A DNA stretch of 64,000 nt from Clostridium sp. (GCF_026168755.1 NZ_JAPFDR010000001.1:62001-126000), one strand, 5' to 3'; positions 25,776 to 35,363 are shown, counted from the first letter of the stretch. The notes: generated from the sequence alone by a model not told the origin. Translations and numbers: made by a program.

Positions 25776-27137
25776 TTACCAAAGGTTTTTAATATATCCT
25801 TTAGAGTGTAAATATTTTCTATAGTTTATCATTGCAGTATAAGTAGCTAGAATATATAACTTTTTATTTTTACCAGCCCTAATTTTAGATGTTAGATTTT
25901 CATAATCTTCTTCAATGATGAGCTTTGAAGGTGGTATACCAGCAGTTTTAAGTCTTACTGCCATATCAAAAGCTCTAAGCCCAGATACATATACTTCATC
26001 TAAATCAGCATCTTTTAAATTTTCAAAATTAACATCCCAAATCCAAGATACATCTCTACCATCTGCATAATTATCATTAAGTAGAAAGGCACATGAGAAA
26101 GAATCTTTGTTAAGACATAAAGTGTCTAATGCCTGATTATATCCAGCAGGATTTTTAACAAGTATAATTTTAACTTCTTTATCATCAATGTTTATTATTT
26201 CTTGTCTTCCGAAACTAGAACTTTGACTTTCTAAAGATTTTTTTATTGTATTATCATCAATGTTAAGTTCCTTTGTAATAGAGTAAGCACAAAGGGCATT
26301 ATAAATATTATAAACACCGGATTGTCCAAGATAAATTTCAGTATCTCCGAATTTTACAGTTGAACTTTCAGCTGTTAGTTCTAGAATTTCATCTACACCA
26401 TATTTTATTGATGGATGAGTATATCCACAGCCTGTACAGTAGTAGTCACCTAAGTGGTTATATGTAACGAAATTATAGCTATAAGGAGTTTTACAGAATT
26501 TACAGAACTTTGAATCTGCATTTACGTCTATAGTTTTATTTTCATTTATTGGAGTTTTAAATCCATAGAAAATTAATTCATTTTTAACATCTAATTTTCC
26601 AAGAAGAGACTCGTCTCCATTAAGAACAAGCTTACTTTCAGGAACAAGAGTTATACCTTCTAAAATTTTAGTTAATGTAGTATATACTTCCCCGTATCTG
26701 TCAAGCTGATCTCTGAAAAGATTAGTAACTGTTATTATTTCAGGAGTAATATATTTTGTAATATATTTTAAATTTGCTTCATCTACTTCAATAATTGCAT
26801 ATTTATTTTCATCTTTGTTGAAAAATTTATAGTTTTCTACAAATGTAGTAACTATACCAGGGTAAAGATTTGCACCTGTATTGTTAGTTATAACAGAATA
26901 TCCTTTTTCTTTAATGATGTTATAAATCATGCTTGTAGTAGTAGTTTTACCATTAGTTCCTGTAACTAAAACTACTTTATATCCCTTAGAAACTTTAGAT
27001 AAGATATTGTTATCTAGCTTTAAAGCTACTCTTCCAGGGAAAGTAGTTCCACCTTTTAAAATGGTTTTAGTAAGAAATAATGTGAATTTTGTTGCTAATA
27101 TACTTAGAATTGACTTAATACTAATTTCCTTCACCAC
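25776..27137 (-). CDS. murT: Lipid II isoglutaminyl synthase, Mur ligase-like subunit
   Basis: A 453-residue Mur ligase homolog. The P-loop is TGTNGKTTT (59-67), and the central ligase domain carries EVDEANL near 117. It has the MurT-specific zinc ribbon insertion with cysteines C212, C215, C234 and C237. The C-terminal domain is DUF1727-like (NPAGYNQALDTL, YADGRDVSWIWDV). With GatD it converts the D-Glu of the stem peptide to D-iGln using ATP and glutamine. The GGTGGTGAAGG region upstream of the ATG is the likely ribosome site. The pair forms a two-gene operon. Confidence 0.95.
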   Translation of the reverse strand: MVKEISIKSILSILATKFTLFLTKTILKGGTTFPGRVALKLDNNILSKVSKGYKVVLVTGTNGKTTTTSMIYNIIKEKGYSVITNNTGANLYPGIVTTFVENYKFFNKDENKYAIIEVDEANLKYITKYITPEIITVTNLFRDQLDRYGEVYTTLTKILEGITLVPESKLVLNGDESLLGKLDVKNELIFYGFKTPINENKTIDVNADSKFCKFCKTPYSYNFVTYNHLGDYYCTGCGYTHPSIKYGVDEILELTAESSTVKFGDTEIYLGQSGVYNIYNALCAYSITKELNIDDNTIKKSLESQSSSFGRQEIINIDDKEVKIILVKNPAGYNQALDTLCLNKDSFSCAFLLNDNYADGRDVSWIWDVNFENLKDADLDEVYVSGLRAFDMAVRLKTAGIPPSKLIIEEDYENLTSKIRAGKNKKLYILATYTAMINYRKYLHSKGYIKNLW

Positions 27138-27449
27138 CTACAATAATTTATTTACATTATTAACAATAATATTGAAATATAAACATTTAGTAGCAAATAT
27201 TAAATTATAGTGAAATTATTCATTTTAATTTTTAACATATCGGCTTTAAATGACATATCAATACTAAAATAGTATAACACAAAGTTACGCTTTAACAAAT
27301 CTATCTTTGTATTATATTTGAGCTAAATTAAAAATTTTTAATAAAAAAGTTAAATTGTAAAAAAATAATTAAAAATATAGATTTATAATTGACATTACTA
27401 AAATGCAGTTTAATAATATAATCAAAAAACTGAAAAGAGGAAAATAGTT
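27138..27449. other. Divergent intergenic region between murT and the hydrolase gene
   Basis: This 312-base gap separates two divergent units. It holds a forward promoter candidate (27389-27419). I see no ORF or structured RNA in it. Confidence 0.5.
27389..27419 (+). promoter_or_regulatory. SigA promoter candidate of the alpha/beta hydrolase gene
   Basis: A consensus -35 TTGACA (27389-27394) is followed by TAATAA/TAATAT (27411-27419) at a spacing of 16-19 bases. The TTG start lies about 30 bases downstream. Confidence 0.6.
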
Positions 27450-28385
27450 TTGGAAAGATTTTGTTTTATAGATAAAAATGGAAAAGAAATTAAGTGTTAC
27501 AAATGGACTACAACACAAGAGATAAAAGGAGTAGTACAACTTGTTCATGGTATGACGGAATATGCTTTAAGATATGATTATTTTGCAGAGAAGCTTTGTG
27601 AAAAGGGTTATACTGTTTATGCTCATGATCAAAGAGGACATGGAGAAACATCTAGAGAGGATGAAGAAAGAGGATATATTGCTGATAATGAAGGATTTGA
27701 TATTTTAGTTGAGGATGTGAAAGAGTTAACAGATATAATAAAAGAAGAAAATCCTAATGTACCCATAATAATGTTTGCCCATAGTATGGGTTCATTTGTT
27801 GCTCAAAGATATATAGAATTATATGGAGATAAAATCCATGGAGTAATTTTATCAGGAACTAATGGGAGGCCAGATAAAATTACTAAGCTTGGAATTTTAA
27901 TTTCGAAAATTGAGATTATGTTAAGGGGAAGAAAAGCAAAAAGTAAATTGATGGATAAATTATCATTTGGGGACTTTAACTCTAATTTTAAACCTAATAG
28001 AACAGATTATGATTGGTTATGCTCAGTAGAAGAGGAAGTGGACAAGTATATAGAAAGCAATATGTGTGGATTTATTTGTACAACATCATTTTATTATGAC
28101 TTAATTAGAGGATTATGGAAAATAAATAGAAAAGAAAATTTAAGAAAGATACCTACGAACTTACCAATATTTATTTTTGCAGGTGATAAAGATCCTGTAG
28201 GGAATTTTGGAAAGGGTATAATTAGATTGTATAATGATTATAAAGAATTAGGAATATTAGATTTAGAATATAAATTATATAAAAATGGAAGACATGAAAT
28301 GTTAAATGAAAAAAATAAAGATGAGGTAATTCAAGATTTAATAGAATGGATTAATGTTAAAGTTAAGCAATATATAAACAGTTAA
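27450..28385 (+). CDS. Alpha/beta hydrolase (monoacylglycerol lipase/lysophospholipase-like)
   Basis: A 311-residue serine hydrolase of the 'hydrolase_4' group. VHGMTEYALRYDYFA near residue 33 and YAHDQRGHGETS near 60 precede the nucleophile elbow AHSMGS near 112. FAGDKDPVG near 240 gives the acid, and NGRHEMLNE near 273 the histidine. No signal peptide is seen, so it acts inside the cell. The start is TTG at 27450 after AAAAGAGG. Substrate is probably a mono- or lysolipid, from family knowledge only. Confidence 0.88.
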   Translation: MERFCFIDKNGKEIKCYKWTTTQEIKGVVQLVHGMTEYALRYDYFAEKLCEKGYTVYAHDQRGHGETSREDEERGYIADNEGFDILVEDVKELTDIIKEENPNVPIIMFAHSMGSFVAQRYIELYGDKIHGVILSGTNGRPDKITKLGILISKIEIMLRGRKAKSKLMDKLSFGDFNSNFKPNRTDYDWLCSVEEEVDKYIESNMCGFICTTSFYYDLIRGLWKINRKENLRKIPTNLPIFIFAGDKDPVGNFGKGIIRLYNDYKELGILDLEYKLYKNGRHEMLNEKNKDEVIQDLIEWINVKVKQYINS

Positions 28386-28451
28386 TATAGGTAAACATTA
28401 TTTCTTATTATGAAACATATACTTAATTAGTAATAATAAGAGGTGATGGTA

Positions 28452-29006
28452 ATGAAAAAGAAAGTAAAAGTACAAAAAGCCCCTAAAGGCAAAAGACAAA
28501 ATATTATTAAGGAAATATTTTGTGTAAATAATAAGTTTAATTTTAAGGGGTTATTAAAGAATATTTTAATGTCTGTTGGTGGAGGTTTATTAGTAGGATT
28601 TATTACAAGAAACTCAATAAATGTTTATGATACATTGAAAAAGAGTTTCTTGACGCCTCCTAATGGTATTTTTCAAATAGTATGGATTGTATTGTATACA
28701 TTAATAGGTATTGCAGCATATAGAATATATATGAATAATAAGGATGAAAAAAATGATTATAACGGATACTTTTATTATTTAATACAGCTATTGATAAATT
28801 TTTTATGGCCTATAATATTTTTCAATTTAAGATTATATGGAATTTCTTTTATCTTGATAATAATTTTATTGACTTTAATTATAATTACTACAATAAAGTT
28901 CTTGAAAGTTGATACAATAGCAGGTATATTGATGATACCTTATATAGGATGGGTAGCTTTTGCCTCATATTTAACATTTTATATTTGGATGTTTAATGAG
29001 ATGTAA
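28452..29006 (+). CDS. TspO/MBR family membrane protein
   Basis: A 184-residue protein. I start it at the ATG at 28452, six bases after GAGGTG; the earlier in-frame GTG and ATG overlap that site. A basic N-terminal extension of ~25 residues precedes five hydrophobic helices. TspO motifs present are LTPPNGIFQIVWIVLYTLIG, NFLWPIIFF and PYIGWVAFASYLTFYIWMFN. Bacterial TspO proteins bind porphyrins and tryptophan-like ligands and affect tetrapyrrole responses. No tetrapyrrole gene adjoins it, though a heme oxygenase occurs 23 kb away. Confidence 0.88.
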   Translation: MKKKVKVQKAPKGKRQNIIKEIFCVNNKFNFKGLLKNILMSVGGGLLVGFITRNSINVYDTLKKSFLTPPNGIFQIVWIVLYTLIGIAAYRIYMNNKDEKNDYNGYFYYLIQLLINFLWPIIFFNLRLYGISFILIIILLTLIIITTIKFLKVDTIAGILMIPYIGWVAFASYLTFYIWMFNEM

Positions 29007-29089
29007 GAATTAAATTTGAATTATGAAAATAAATAGGATAAAATATAAATCTGGTAATGTATTAATACAGATTTAAGGAGAAGAGTATT

Positions 29090-31273
29090 TTGAAAAAAGT
29101 AATTATAGCAGAAAAACCATCAGTAGCTAAGAATATTGCAGACGCATTTAAGATAAAGACAAGAAGAGATGGTTATTATGAGGGCGAAGATTATTTAGTT
29201 ACATGGGCTTTTGGACATTTACTTCAATTATATGATGCAAAGGATTATGATGAAAATATGAAGGGGTGGAGGATGGAGAAGTTTCCATTCATTCCTGAAG
29301 GTTTTAAATATAAGATTAAATGTGATAACTTAAATAGAACTGTTACGGACAAAGGTGCTGAAAAGCAAATTAATATAATAAAAGGATTAATAGATAGAGA
29401 TGATGTTGATGGAGTTATCTCTGCTACAGACTATGATAGAGAAGGGCAAGTAATATCAGATGAACTATTTATTCATTATGATATAAAGAAACCTATATAT
29501 AGACTTTTACTTAATGAATGGACAGAAGATGAAGTTAAAAAAGGAATGTCTAATTTAAAGCTAAATAGTGAAATGAAACCACTTCAAGATGCAGGAATTG
29601 GAAGACAATTAGCTGATTGGACAATAGGAATTAATTTAACTTCAGTCGCAACTTTACGTTACGGAGCTAGTGAAAAAAAGACTATCAATATTGGAAGAGT
29701 ATTACTTCCAACATTAAAAATTATATATGATAGAGATAAGGAAATTGAAAATTTTAAAGAATCTTCTTACTATAAATTATTAATTAGTTTAAAATCTAAA
29801 GATAACATAGAGTTTGAAAGTCTTTATTATGAAAATTCTTCTGAAAAGTTTGAAAAAAAAGATTATCTAGATAATTTAAGTAAGATATTAAAAGAAAAAC
29901 AAGCAGTAGTTGTAGATAAGGAAATAGAAAAGAAAAGGGAGTATCCGCAAAGTCTTTTTAACCTTTCTAATTTACAAGGTTATATTACTAGCAAATATAA
30001 AGGATGGACTTCAGATAAAGTGCTTAAAGTTGCTCAAGGATTATATGAAAAGAAACTTATAACTTATCCTAGAACAGCAAGTAGTGTTTTGGAAGAAAGT
30101 TTAGTTGATAAAGCAAGAAAAGTGTTAGAAACACATAAAAAGGGATTACCTTATGAAAATCAAATTAAGTTTATACAATCAAAAAGAGTATTCGATAATT
30201 CAAAGGTAGAAAGCCATAGTGCAATAACTCCTACTTATGTTATTCCTAAAGGATTAACTACAGAGGAACAATATGTTTATAATGCTATTAAAAATAGATT
30301 TATTATGCAATTTATGCCTGTAGCAGAATTTGAAGAAACTAAAATAACTCTAAAAGTTAATGATGAGTCATTAAAAGGTGAATTTATTTCAAAAGGTAAA
30401 GTTGAAATAGTTAAAGGTTGGAGAGTTGTTGAAAAAATAGAGACAAAGGATACTATTCTTCCTTTAGTTGAAAAAGGTGAGTATTTAGATATTGTGGATA
30501 GTAAAGTAAATAAGGTAACTAAAAAGCCACCTAAGTATCATACAGAAAAAACACTTTTAAGAGTTATGGAAACTTGCGGAAAATCTTTTAAGGAAGAAAA
30601 AGATGAAAATTCAGATGATGAAAGCAATTCAGATGAAATGATGCAAGCAATTTTAAGTGGATTCAGTATAGGAACCCCTGCAACTAGAGCAGAAACTATA
30701 AAGAAGCTTAAGGATATTGGATACATAAAAACTAAAGGAAAAAGCTTGACAACTACGGAGTTAGGTAGAACTATAGTAGAAATATTTCCAGCAAAAGAAC
30801 TTTTAGATTTAGAATATACAGGTAAACTAGAAAAAACACTATCAGATATAGAAAAAGGTAAATTTAAAAAAGAGGATTTTCTAAATTTGATATTTGATTT
30901 CACTAAAAGTTCTGTTGAAAAGATAAAAAATGATACTTCTATGCTTTCAAAGTTTAAGGTTGAAAAGCCAGAAGGTGCAGAAGAAGTAGGAAAATGTCCT
31001 GTATGTGGTAATGCAATAATTGAAGGTGAAAAAGGTTTTGGATGTACTAACTGGAAAAATGGATGCAAGTTTACTATTTGGAAGAATGATAAGTTTATAG
31101 AGGCCATGGGTAAAAAGGTAACTAAGGAAATGGTTGCACTATTACTTAAAAATGGAAAAGTAGGATTTAGGAATTTAAAAAGTAAAAAAGGTACTTTTTT
31201 CTCTGCATATTTAAGATATGAAAAAGATGAGAAAAGTGGATATTATAACTGGAAAATGGAGTTTATAAATTAA
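29090..31273 (+). CDS. topB: DNA topoisomerase III
   Basis: A 727-residue type IA topoisomerase. The TOPRIM domain is at the N-terminus (IIAEKPSVAKNIA, then ATDYDREGQ with the metal acids). The catalytic tyrosine is Y326 in LITYPRTASS. A single C4 zinc motif (CPVCGN...GCTNWKNGC) near residue 640 ends the protein with a short conserved tail. It relaxes negative supercoils and decatenates replication intermediates. The start is TTG at 29090 with AAGGAGAAG upstream. A small hairpin (AAATCTG/CAGATTT, 29049-29075) lies right before the ribosome site. Confidence 0.95.
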   Translation: MKKVIIAEKPSVAKNIADAFKIKTRRDGYYEGEDYLVTWAFGHLLQLYDAKDYDENMKGWRMEKFPFIPEGFKYKIKCDNLNRTVTDKGAEKQINIIKGLIDRDDVDGVISATDYDREGQVISDELFIHYDIKKPIYRLLLNEWTEDEVKKGMSNLKLNSEMKPLQDAGIGRQLADWTIGINLTSVATLRYGASEKKTINIGRVLLPTLKIIYDRDKEIENFKESSYYKLLISLKSKDNIEFESLYYENSSEKFEKKDYLDNLSKILKEKQAVVVDKEIEKKREYPQSLFNLSNLQGYITSKYKGWTSDKVLKVAQGLYEKKLITYPRTASSVLEESLVDKARKVLETHKKGLPYENQIKFIQSKRVFDNSKVESHSAITPTYVIPKGLTTEEQYVYNAIKNRFIMQFMPVAEFEETKITLKVNDESLKGEFISKGKVEIVKGWRVVEKIETKDTILPLVEKGEYLDIVDSKVNKVTKKPPKYHTEKTLLRVMETCGKSFKEEKDENSDDESNSDEMMQAILSGFSIGTPATRAETIKKLKDIGYIKTKGKSLTTTELGRTIVEIFPAKELLDLEYTGKLEKTLSDIEKGKFKKEDFLNLIFDFTKSSVEKIKNDTSMLSKFKVEKPEGAEEVGKCPVCGNAIIEGEKGFGCTNWKNGCKFTIWKNDKFIEAMGKKVTKEMVALLLKNGKVGFRNLKSKKGTFFSAYLRYEKDEKSGYYNWKMEFIN

Positions 31274-31290
31274 ATATAATATTTGAAAAT

Positions 31291-31340
31291 AAAAAAGCCA
31301 TAAGATATGTAAGTATATATACTATATCTTATGGTTTTTT
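31291..31340. terminator. Bidirectional terminator between topB and lrgB
   Basis: AAAAAGCCATAAGATAT pairs with ATATCTTATGGTTTTTT across a short AT loop, with T runs on both strands between converging genes. Confidence 0.9.
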
Positions 31341-32042
31341 CTACATAAAAGTGGATAGAATAGAGTAGCAAATAGGAGCTAAAAATACAGTAATTATTCC
31401 TGCAACTCCAATTGATAATGAACTCATGGCACCTTCAGTTTCGCCTATTTCTAGAGCCTTACTTGTTCCAACAGCATGAGAAGCTGTTCCAAGAGAAACA
31501 CCCCTAGCAATTGGATGATTAATTCTTAAAATTTTAAATACGGTAGGGCCAACTACAGCGCCGATTATTCCAGAAAGAACAATAGCAAGAACCGTTATAG
31601 AGGAAACTCCACCTAAACTATTAGTAATTTCTATACCTATAGGAGTAGTAACGCTTTTTGATAGTAGGGAAATAGTCAAACTGTTATCTAATCTTAAGAA
31701 AATAGAAATAGAAATAACAGACAATACACTAACTAAACTTCCAACGAAAATTCCTGCAAAAATAGGAAGGAAATTTTTTTTGAGTAGAGATAAATTTTTA
31801 TATAATGGTACAGCTAGTACTATTGTTGCTGGACCTAAGAAAATATTAATAAATTGACCACCTTTATTGTACGTATCAAAATCTATATTAAATATTTTTA
31901 AAAATGCAATTATAATTATTGATGCTATTAAAAGTGGATTTAAAAGTGGAAATTTTGTTTTTTTATAAATAAACAGACCTATTTCAAAAGCAATTAAAGA
32001 AATAAATATTCCAAAAAACATATTATTTACGAATATATCCAT
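31341..32042 (-). CDS. lrgB: LrgB/CidB family membrane protein
   Basis: A 233-residue membrane protein with about six hydrophobic spans, normal for LrgB. Conserved segments include LLSKSVTTPIGIEI near residue 126 and ARGVSLGTASHAVGTSKALE near 178. LrgAB/CidAB are holin/antiholin-like systems linked to murein hydrolase control and, in some species, to pyruvate or overflow-metabolite uptake. Its AGGAGG ribosome site overlaps the last codons of lrgA, so the two are coupled. Confidence 0.92.
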   Translation of the reverse strand: MDIFVNNMFFGIFISLIAFEIGLFIYKKTKFPLLNPLLIASIIIIAFLKIFNIDFDTYNKGGQFINIFLGPATIVLAVPLYKNLSLLKKNFLPIFAGIFVGSLVSVLSVISISIFLRLDNSLTISLLSKSVTTPIGIEITNSLGGVSSITVLAIVLSGIIGAVVGPTVFKILRINHPIARGVSLGTASHAVGTSKALEIGETEGAMSSLSIGVAGIITVFLAPICYSILSTFM

Positions 32043-32046
32043 TTAA

Positions 32047-32436
32047 TTAAGCCTCCTTTTGATTAATTTTATCTTTTTTAACTTCTTTTGTAGATTTTCT
32101 ATTGCATATAAATTCAATAGTGATGCCGGTAGCAGCAATAACGATTATAGTAGTTAATATGCAAAGAAGTATTATTTTGAAAATACTCCCTTTAAGAGAT
32201 GTAAAAGATGTCATAAGTCCTACCGAGGCTGGAATAAAGAAAAATGCTAAGTGATCTAGAAAAAAGTTAGCTAAATTTTCAACTTTTTCAACTTTAACAA
32301 TATTTGATGTTAGTAAAACAAATAATAAAATCATTCCTATTATGCTTCCAGGTACAGGCAAATTAAGTAGTTTCGAAATTATTTCACTTACAAAATATAT
32401 AGAAAGAAGTAAAATAGATTCTCTGAAAAATTTCAT
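32047..32436 (-). CDS. lrgA: LrgA/CidA family holin-like protein
   Basis: A 129-residue membrane protein with four hydrophobic spans. I use the ATG at 32436 behind AAAGGAGGTCC; a longer in-frame start at 32478 has no ribosome site and adds a non-family extension. LPVPGSIIGMILLF (24-37) and FFFIPASVGLM (60-70) are the LrgA signature. No LytSR regulator genes are next to it. First gene of the lrgAB operon. Confidence 0.92.
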   Translation of the reverse strand: MKFFRESILLLSIYFVSEIISKLLNLPVPGSIIGMILLFVLLTSNIVKVEKVENLANFFLDHLAFFFIPASVGLMTSFTSLKGSIFKIILLCILTTIIVIAATGITIEFICNRKSTKEVKKDKINQKEA

Positions 32437-32549
32437 TAATAGGACCTCCTTTTTTTTAATACAAAAATACTTTAACACTAAAAAAAAAAATAGTAAATAC
32501 TTATAAATTTCCTATCAATTAAAAACTACATTAATTAACAAAAATCAAC

Positions 32550-32573
32550 TATAAATCATAATATAAATCATAA
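32550..32573. repeat. Tandem 12-base direct repeat upstream of the ABC operon
   Basis: TATAAATCATAA occurs twice head to tail (32550-32561, 32562-32573) and begins a third time. It lies 34 bases before the substrate-binding protein start and contains -10-like TATAAA boxes, so it could be an operator or part of a promoter. Confidence 0.5.
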
Positions 32574-32606
32574 TAATATAAATAGTTGGGCTAAAAAGGA
32601 GTAGGA

Positions 32607-33635
32607 ATGAGTAAAATATTAAAAAAATTTGCTGCTATTATAGGGATAATAGCTATTATAGGAGCTAGTTTTGTGGGTTGTCAAAAAACATCAACTAAGG
32701 ATAAAAGTGATATGGAATTACAAACTGTAAGATTAAATGAAGTTGTTAGATCTGTTTTTTATGCACCTATGTATGTAGCAATTACTGAGGGCTTTTTTGA
32801 AGAAGAAGGTCTAGAAATTGACTTAACAACTGGACAGGGTGCTGATAAAACAATGCAACAATTATTAAGTGGAAATGTTGATATTGGTTTTTCAGGTCCA
32901 GAGCAAGCTGTTTATATCTATAATCAAGGTAGAGAAGATTATCCAGTAGTATTTGGACAACTTACTCAAAAAGATGGATCATTTTTAGTTGGAAGAGAAG
33001 CTGAAGAAAACTTTGATTGGACATCATTAAAAGGAAAAGAATTAATTGGTGGAAGACCAGGTGGAATACCAGAAATGGCATTAGAATATGTATTAAAACA
33101 AAATGGATTAGATCCATCAACTGATGTTAATATGGTAACAAATATTGATTTTACTGCTACTTCAGGAGCTTTTAAATCAGGTACTGGAGATTACGTGGCA
33201 TTATTTGAACCTACAGCAACAATGCTTCAAAATGATGGTGGTGGAAATATTGTAGCTTCTGTTGGAGAATCTGCAGGTAATATAGCATATACATGTTTCT
33301 ATACAACAAAATCATATATGGATAAAAATCCAGAAGTATTACAAAAGTTTACTAATGCTATATATAAAGGACAACAATGGGTTAAGGAACATACAAGTGA
33401 TGAAATTGCAGAATCAATAGTTTCATATTTCCCAGGAACTGATGAAAAGGTAATAGCACAAGTTATTGATAATTATAAGAGTATCGATGCATATTCAGAA
33501 ACTCCTGTTGTTAGTGAGGATGGATTAAATAGGTTAATGGATATAATACAAGGTTATGATTCAAGTTTAATACAAACAAGGCCAGATTTTGATACTATTG
33601 TAAACAATGATTTTGCAAATGAAGCTATAAAATAG
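32607..33635 (+). CDS. ABC transporter substrate-binding lipoprotein (NitT/TauT, NMT1-like)
   Basis: A 342-residue lipoprotein with lipobox SFVGC (C25). The mature protein has the NMT1/SsuA-like start VRSVFYAPMYVAITEGFFEEEGL and the GNVDIGFSGPEQAV strand, as in nitrate, sulfonate, taurine and pyrimidine-precursor binding proteins. It begins a three-gene importer operon. No TPP, FMN or SAM riboswitch is visible upstream, so the substrate stays open. Confidence 0.9.
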   Translation: MSKILKKFAAIIGIIAIIGASFVGCQKTSTKDKSDMELQTVRLNEVVRSVFYAPMYVAITEGFFEEEGLEIDLTTGQGADKTMQQLLSGNVDIGFSGPEQAVYIYNQGREDYPVVFGQLTQKDGSFLVGREAEENFDWTSLKGKELIGGRPGGIPEMALEYVLKQNGLDPSTDVNMVTNIDFTATSGAFKSGTGDYVALFEPTATMLQNDGGGNIVASVGESAGNIAYTCFYTTKSYMDKNPEVLQKFTNAIYKGQQWVKEHTSDEIAESIVSYFPGTDEKVIAQVIDNYKSIDAYSETPVVSEDGLNRLMDIIQGYDSSLIQTRPDFDTIVNNDFANEAIK

Positions 33636-33653
33636 TTAGGAAATAGTAGTATT

Positions 33654-33706
33654 GAGTTAATAATTAGTGTTAAAGGGACTAAAGAATAACTCCTAATTAT
33701 TAACTC
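33654..33706 (+). other. Intra-operon hairpin after the binding-protein gene
   Basis: GAGTTAATAATTAG (33654-33667) and CTAATTATTAACTC (33693-33706) are perfect 14-base inverted repeats, and GTTAG/CTAAC just outside can extend the stem. No T run follows. Such hairpins protect the upstream mRNA end, which would let the binding protein be made in excess of the membrane parts. Confidence 0.7.
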
Positions 33707-33734
33707 CTATCTAACCAAAAGGGTGGTGGAAATA

Positions 33735-34502
33735 GTGAGTCTCTTAGAGATAAAAGATGTAAATATGAATTATCATAAAAGTGATGGAGTAACAGAGGCT
33801 TTAAAAGATATAAGTTTTACAGTTGATAATGGAGAATTTATAAGTATAATTGGCCCCTCAGGATGTGGAAAATCTACATTATTAAATATAATTAGTGGAC
33901 TTTTACAACCTTCTTCAGGTGAAATTAAATATAATGATCCAGAAGTTAAGAATAACTTAGATAAAATGGGTTATATGTTCCAAAAGGATTTTTTATTTCC
34001 ATGGTTAACAGTAAGAGAAAATATAATATTAGGGTTGAAGATAAAGAAAATATATACAAAGGAAAATAGAGAATTTGCATGTGAATTATTAAAAAATTAT
34101 GGATTAGAAAAGTTTGCAAATCATAAACCAACTGAATTATCAGGAGGAATGAGACAAAGAGTGGCTCTTATAAGAACACTAGCATTAAAACCAGAGGTAT
34201 TATTATTAGATGAACCTTTCTCGGCATTAGATTACCAAAGTAGATTAAAGGTTACAGATGATGTAGCTGAGATAATAAAAAAAGAGGGTAAAACTGCAAT
34301 AATGGTTACTCATGATTTAGGTGAAGCTATAACAATGTCTAAAAGAGTAATAGTCTTAAGTACTAGACCTGCAACTATTAAAGATGATGTGAAAATTTCG
34401 TTTGAAAGAGATTATTTAACTCCATTTGATAAAAGAAAAGAGAAAGAATATAATGATTACTTTAAAAAGCTATGGGGGGAAATAGAGAATGCAAATGAAT
34501 AA
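33735..34502 (+). CDS. ABC transporter ATPase (NitT/TauT type)
   Basis: A 255-residue ATPase. The start is GTG at 33735, placed about seven bases after GGTGGTGG; the GTGs further upstream lie in that site. Walker A is GPSGCGKST near residue 38, the Q-loop MFQKDFLFPW near 80, the ABC signature LSGGMRQR near 134, Walker B VLLLDEPF near 154 and the H-switch near 190. Closest in type to SsuB/TauB/NrtD. It overlaps the permease gene by 14 bases. Confidence 0.93.
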   Translation: MSLLEIKDVNMNYHKSDGVTEALKDISFTVDNGEFISIIGPSGCGKSTLLNIISGLLQPSSGEIKYNDPEVKNNLDKMGYMFQKDFLFPWLTVRENIILGLKIKKIYTKENREFACELLKNYGLEKFANHKPTELSGGMRQRVALIRTLALKPEVLLLDEPFSALDYQSRLKVTDDVAEIIKKEGKTAIMVTHDLGEAITMSKRVIVLSTRPATIKDDVKISFERDYLTPFDKRKEKEYNDYFKKLWGEIENANE

Positions 34503-35295
34503 GGAACATGAATTATATTTAAAAAACATTAAGAAAAGGAAAATTAAAATTACTATTCTTAGAATATCTATTTTAGTTATATTTATTGCATTATGGGAAA
34601 TTGCAGCGCAACTAAAATGGATAGATCCATTTTTAACATCAAGTCCTAGTAGAATTGTTAAATCTCTGATTGAATTTGTAAATGAAGGAACGTTAGCGAG
34701 GCACATTTGGGTAACTTGTTATGAAACTATATTAGGATTTGTTTTAGGAACAGTTCTTGGGGTCATAATTGCTATTTTGCTATGGTCATCAGAAACAGCA
34801 TCTAAAGTATTAGATCCATATTTGGTAGTATTAAATGCACTTCCAAAGGTTGCATTGGCACCTATAATTATATTTTGGGTTGGAAATGGAACTTCAGCTA
34901 TTATAGCTATTGCTTTATTAATTTCAATAGTTACAACTATAATAAGTGTTTTGACAGGTTTTAAAGAAGTTGATAATGGTAAAATATTATTAATGAAAAC
35001 ATTCAGAGCAAGTAAATGGCAAACATTAAGATATTTAATTTTCCCAGCATGTGTTCCTGTTATAATATCAGCTTTAAAGATAAATGTGGGGTTGTCTTGG
35101 GTAGGAGTAATTATGGGAGAGTTTTTAGTTGCTAGAGAAGGGCTTGGTTTCTTAATTATATATGGTGGACAAATCGCACAATTAGATATGGTAATGATGA
35201 GCATAGTTATTTTGTCAGTTATAGCTTTTATAATGTATGAAATAGTAGCAGTTATTGAAAATAAGCTCATAAAAAAAGATGATGTATACAATTAA
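34489..35295 (+). CDS. ABC transporter permease (NitT/TauT type)
   Basis: A 268-residue permease with about six spans and the EAA-like coupling segment LLMKTFRASKWQTLRYLIFPACVP near residue 170, as in SsuC/TauC. Its start codon lies inside the end of the ATPase gene with GGGGGGAAA before it. It completes the importer: one binding protein, one ATPase and one permease that would act as a homodimer. Confidence 0.92.
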   Translation: MQMNKEHELYLKNIKKRKIKITILRISILVIFIALWEIAAQLKWIDPFLTSSPSRIVKSLIEFVNEGTLARHIWVTCYETILGFVLGTVLGVIIAILLWSSETASKVLDPYLVVLNALPKVALAPIIIFWVGNGTSAIIAIALLISIVTTIISVLTGFKEVDNGKILLMKTFRASKWQTLRYLIFPACVPVIISALKINVGLSWVGVIMGEFLVAREGLGFLIIYGGQIAQLDMVMMSIVILSVIAFIMYEIVAVIENKLIKKDDVYN

Positions 35296-35310
35296 AAAAG
35301 GAAGAAATAT

Positions 35311-35363
35311 AATTAAGAGTTAAAAGTTTAATTTCATAGCTTTTACTCTTAATTTATTATTTT
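35311..35363 (+). terminator. Terminator of the ABC operon
   Basis: AATTAAGAGT-AAAAG pairs with CTTTT-ACTCTTAATT around a ~13-base loop, followed by T-rich sequence. Confidence 0.7.

Noticed and set aside
34719..35291. 190-codon open frame on the minus strand
   Set aside because: Antisense to the ABC permease, with no ribosome site or family motif; shadow frame.
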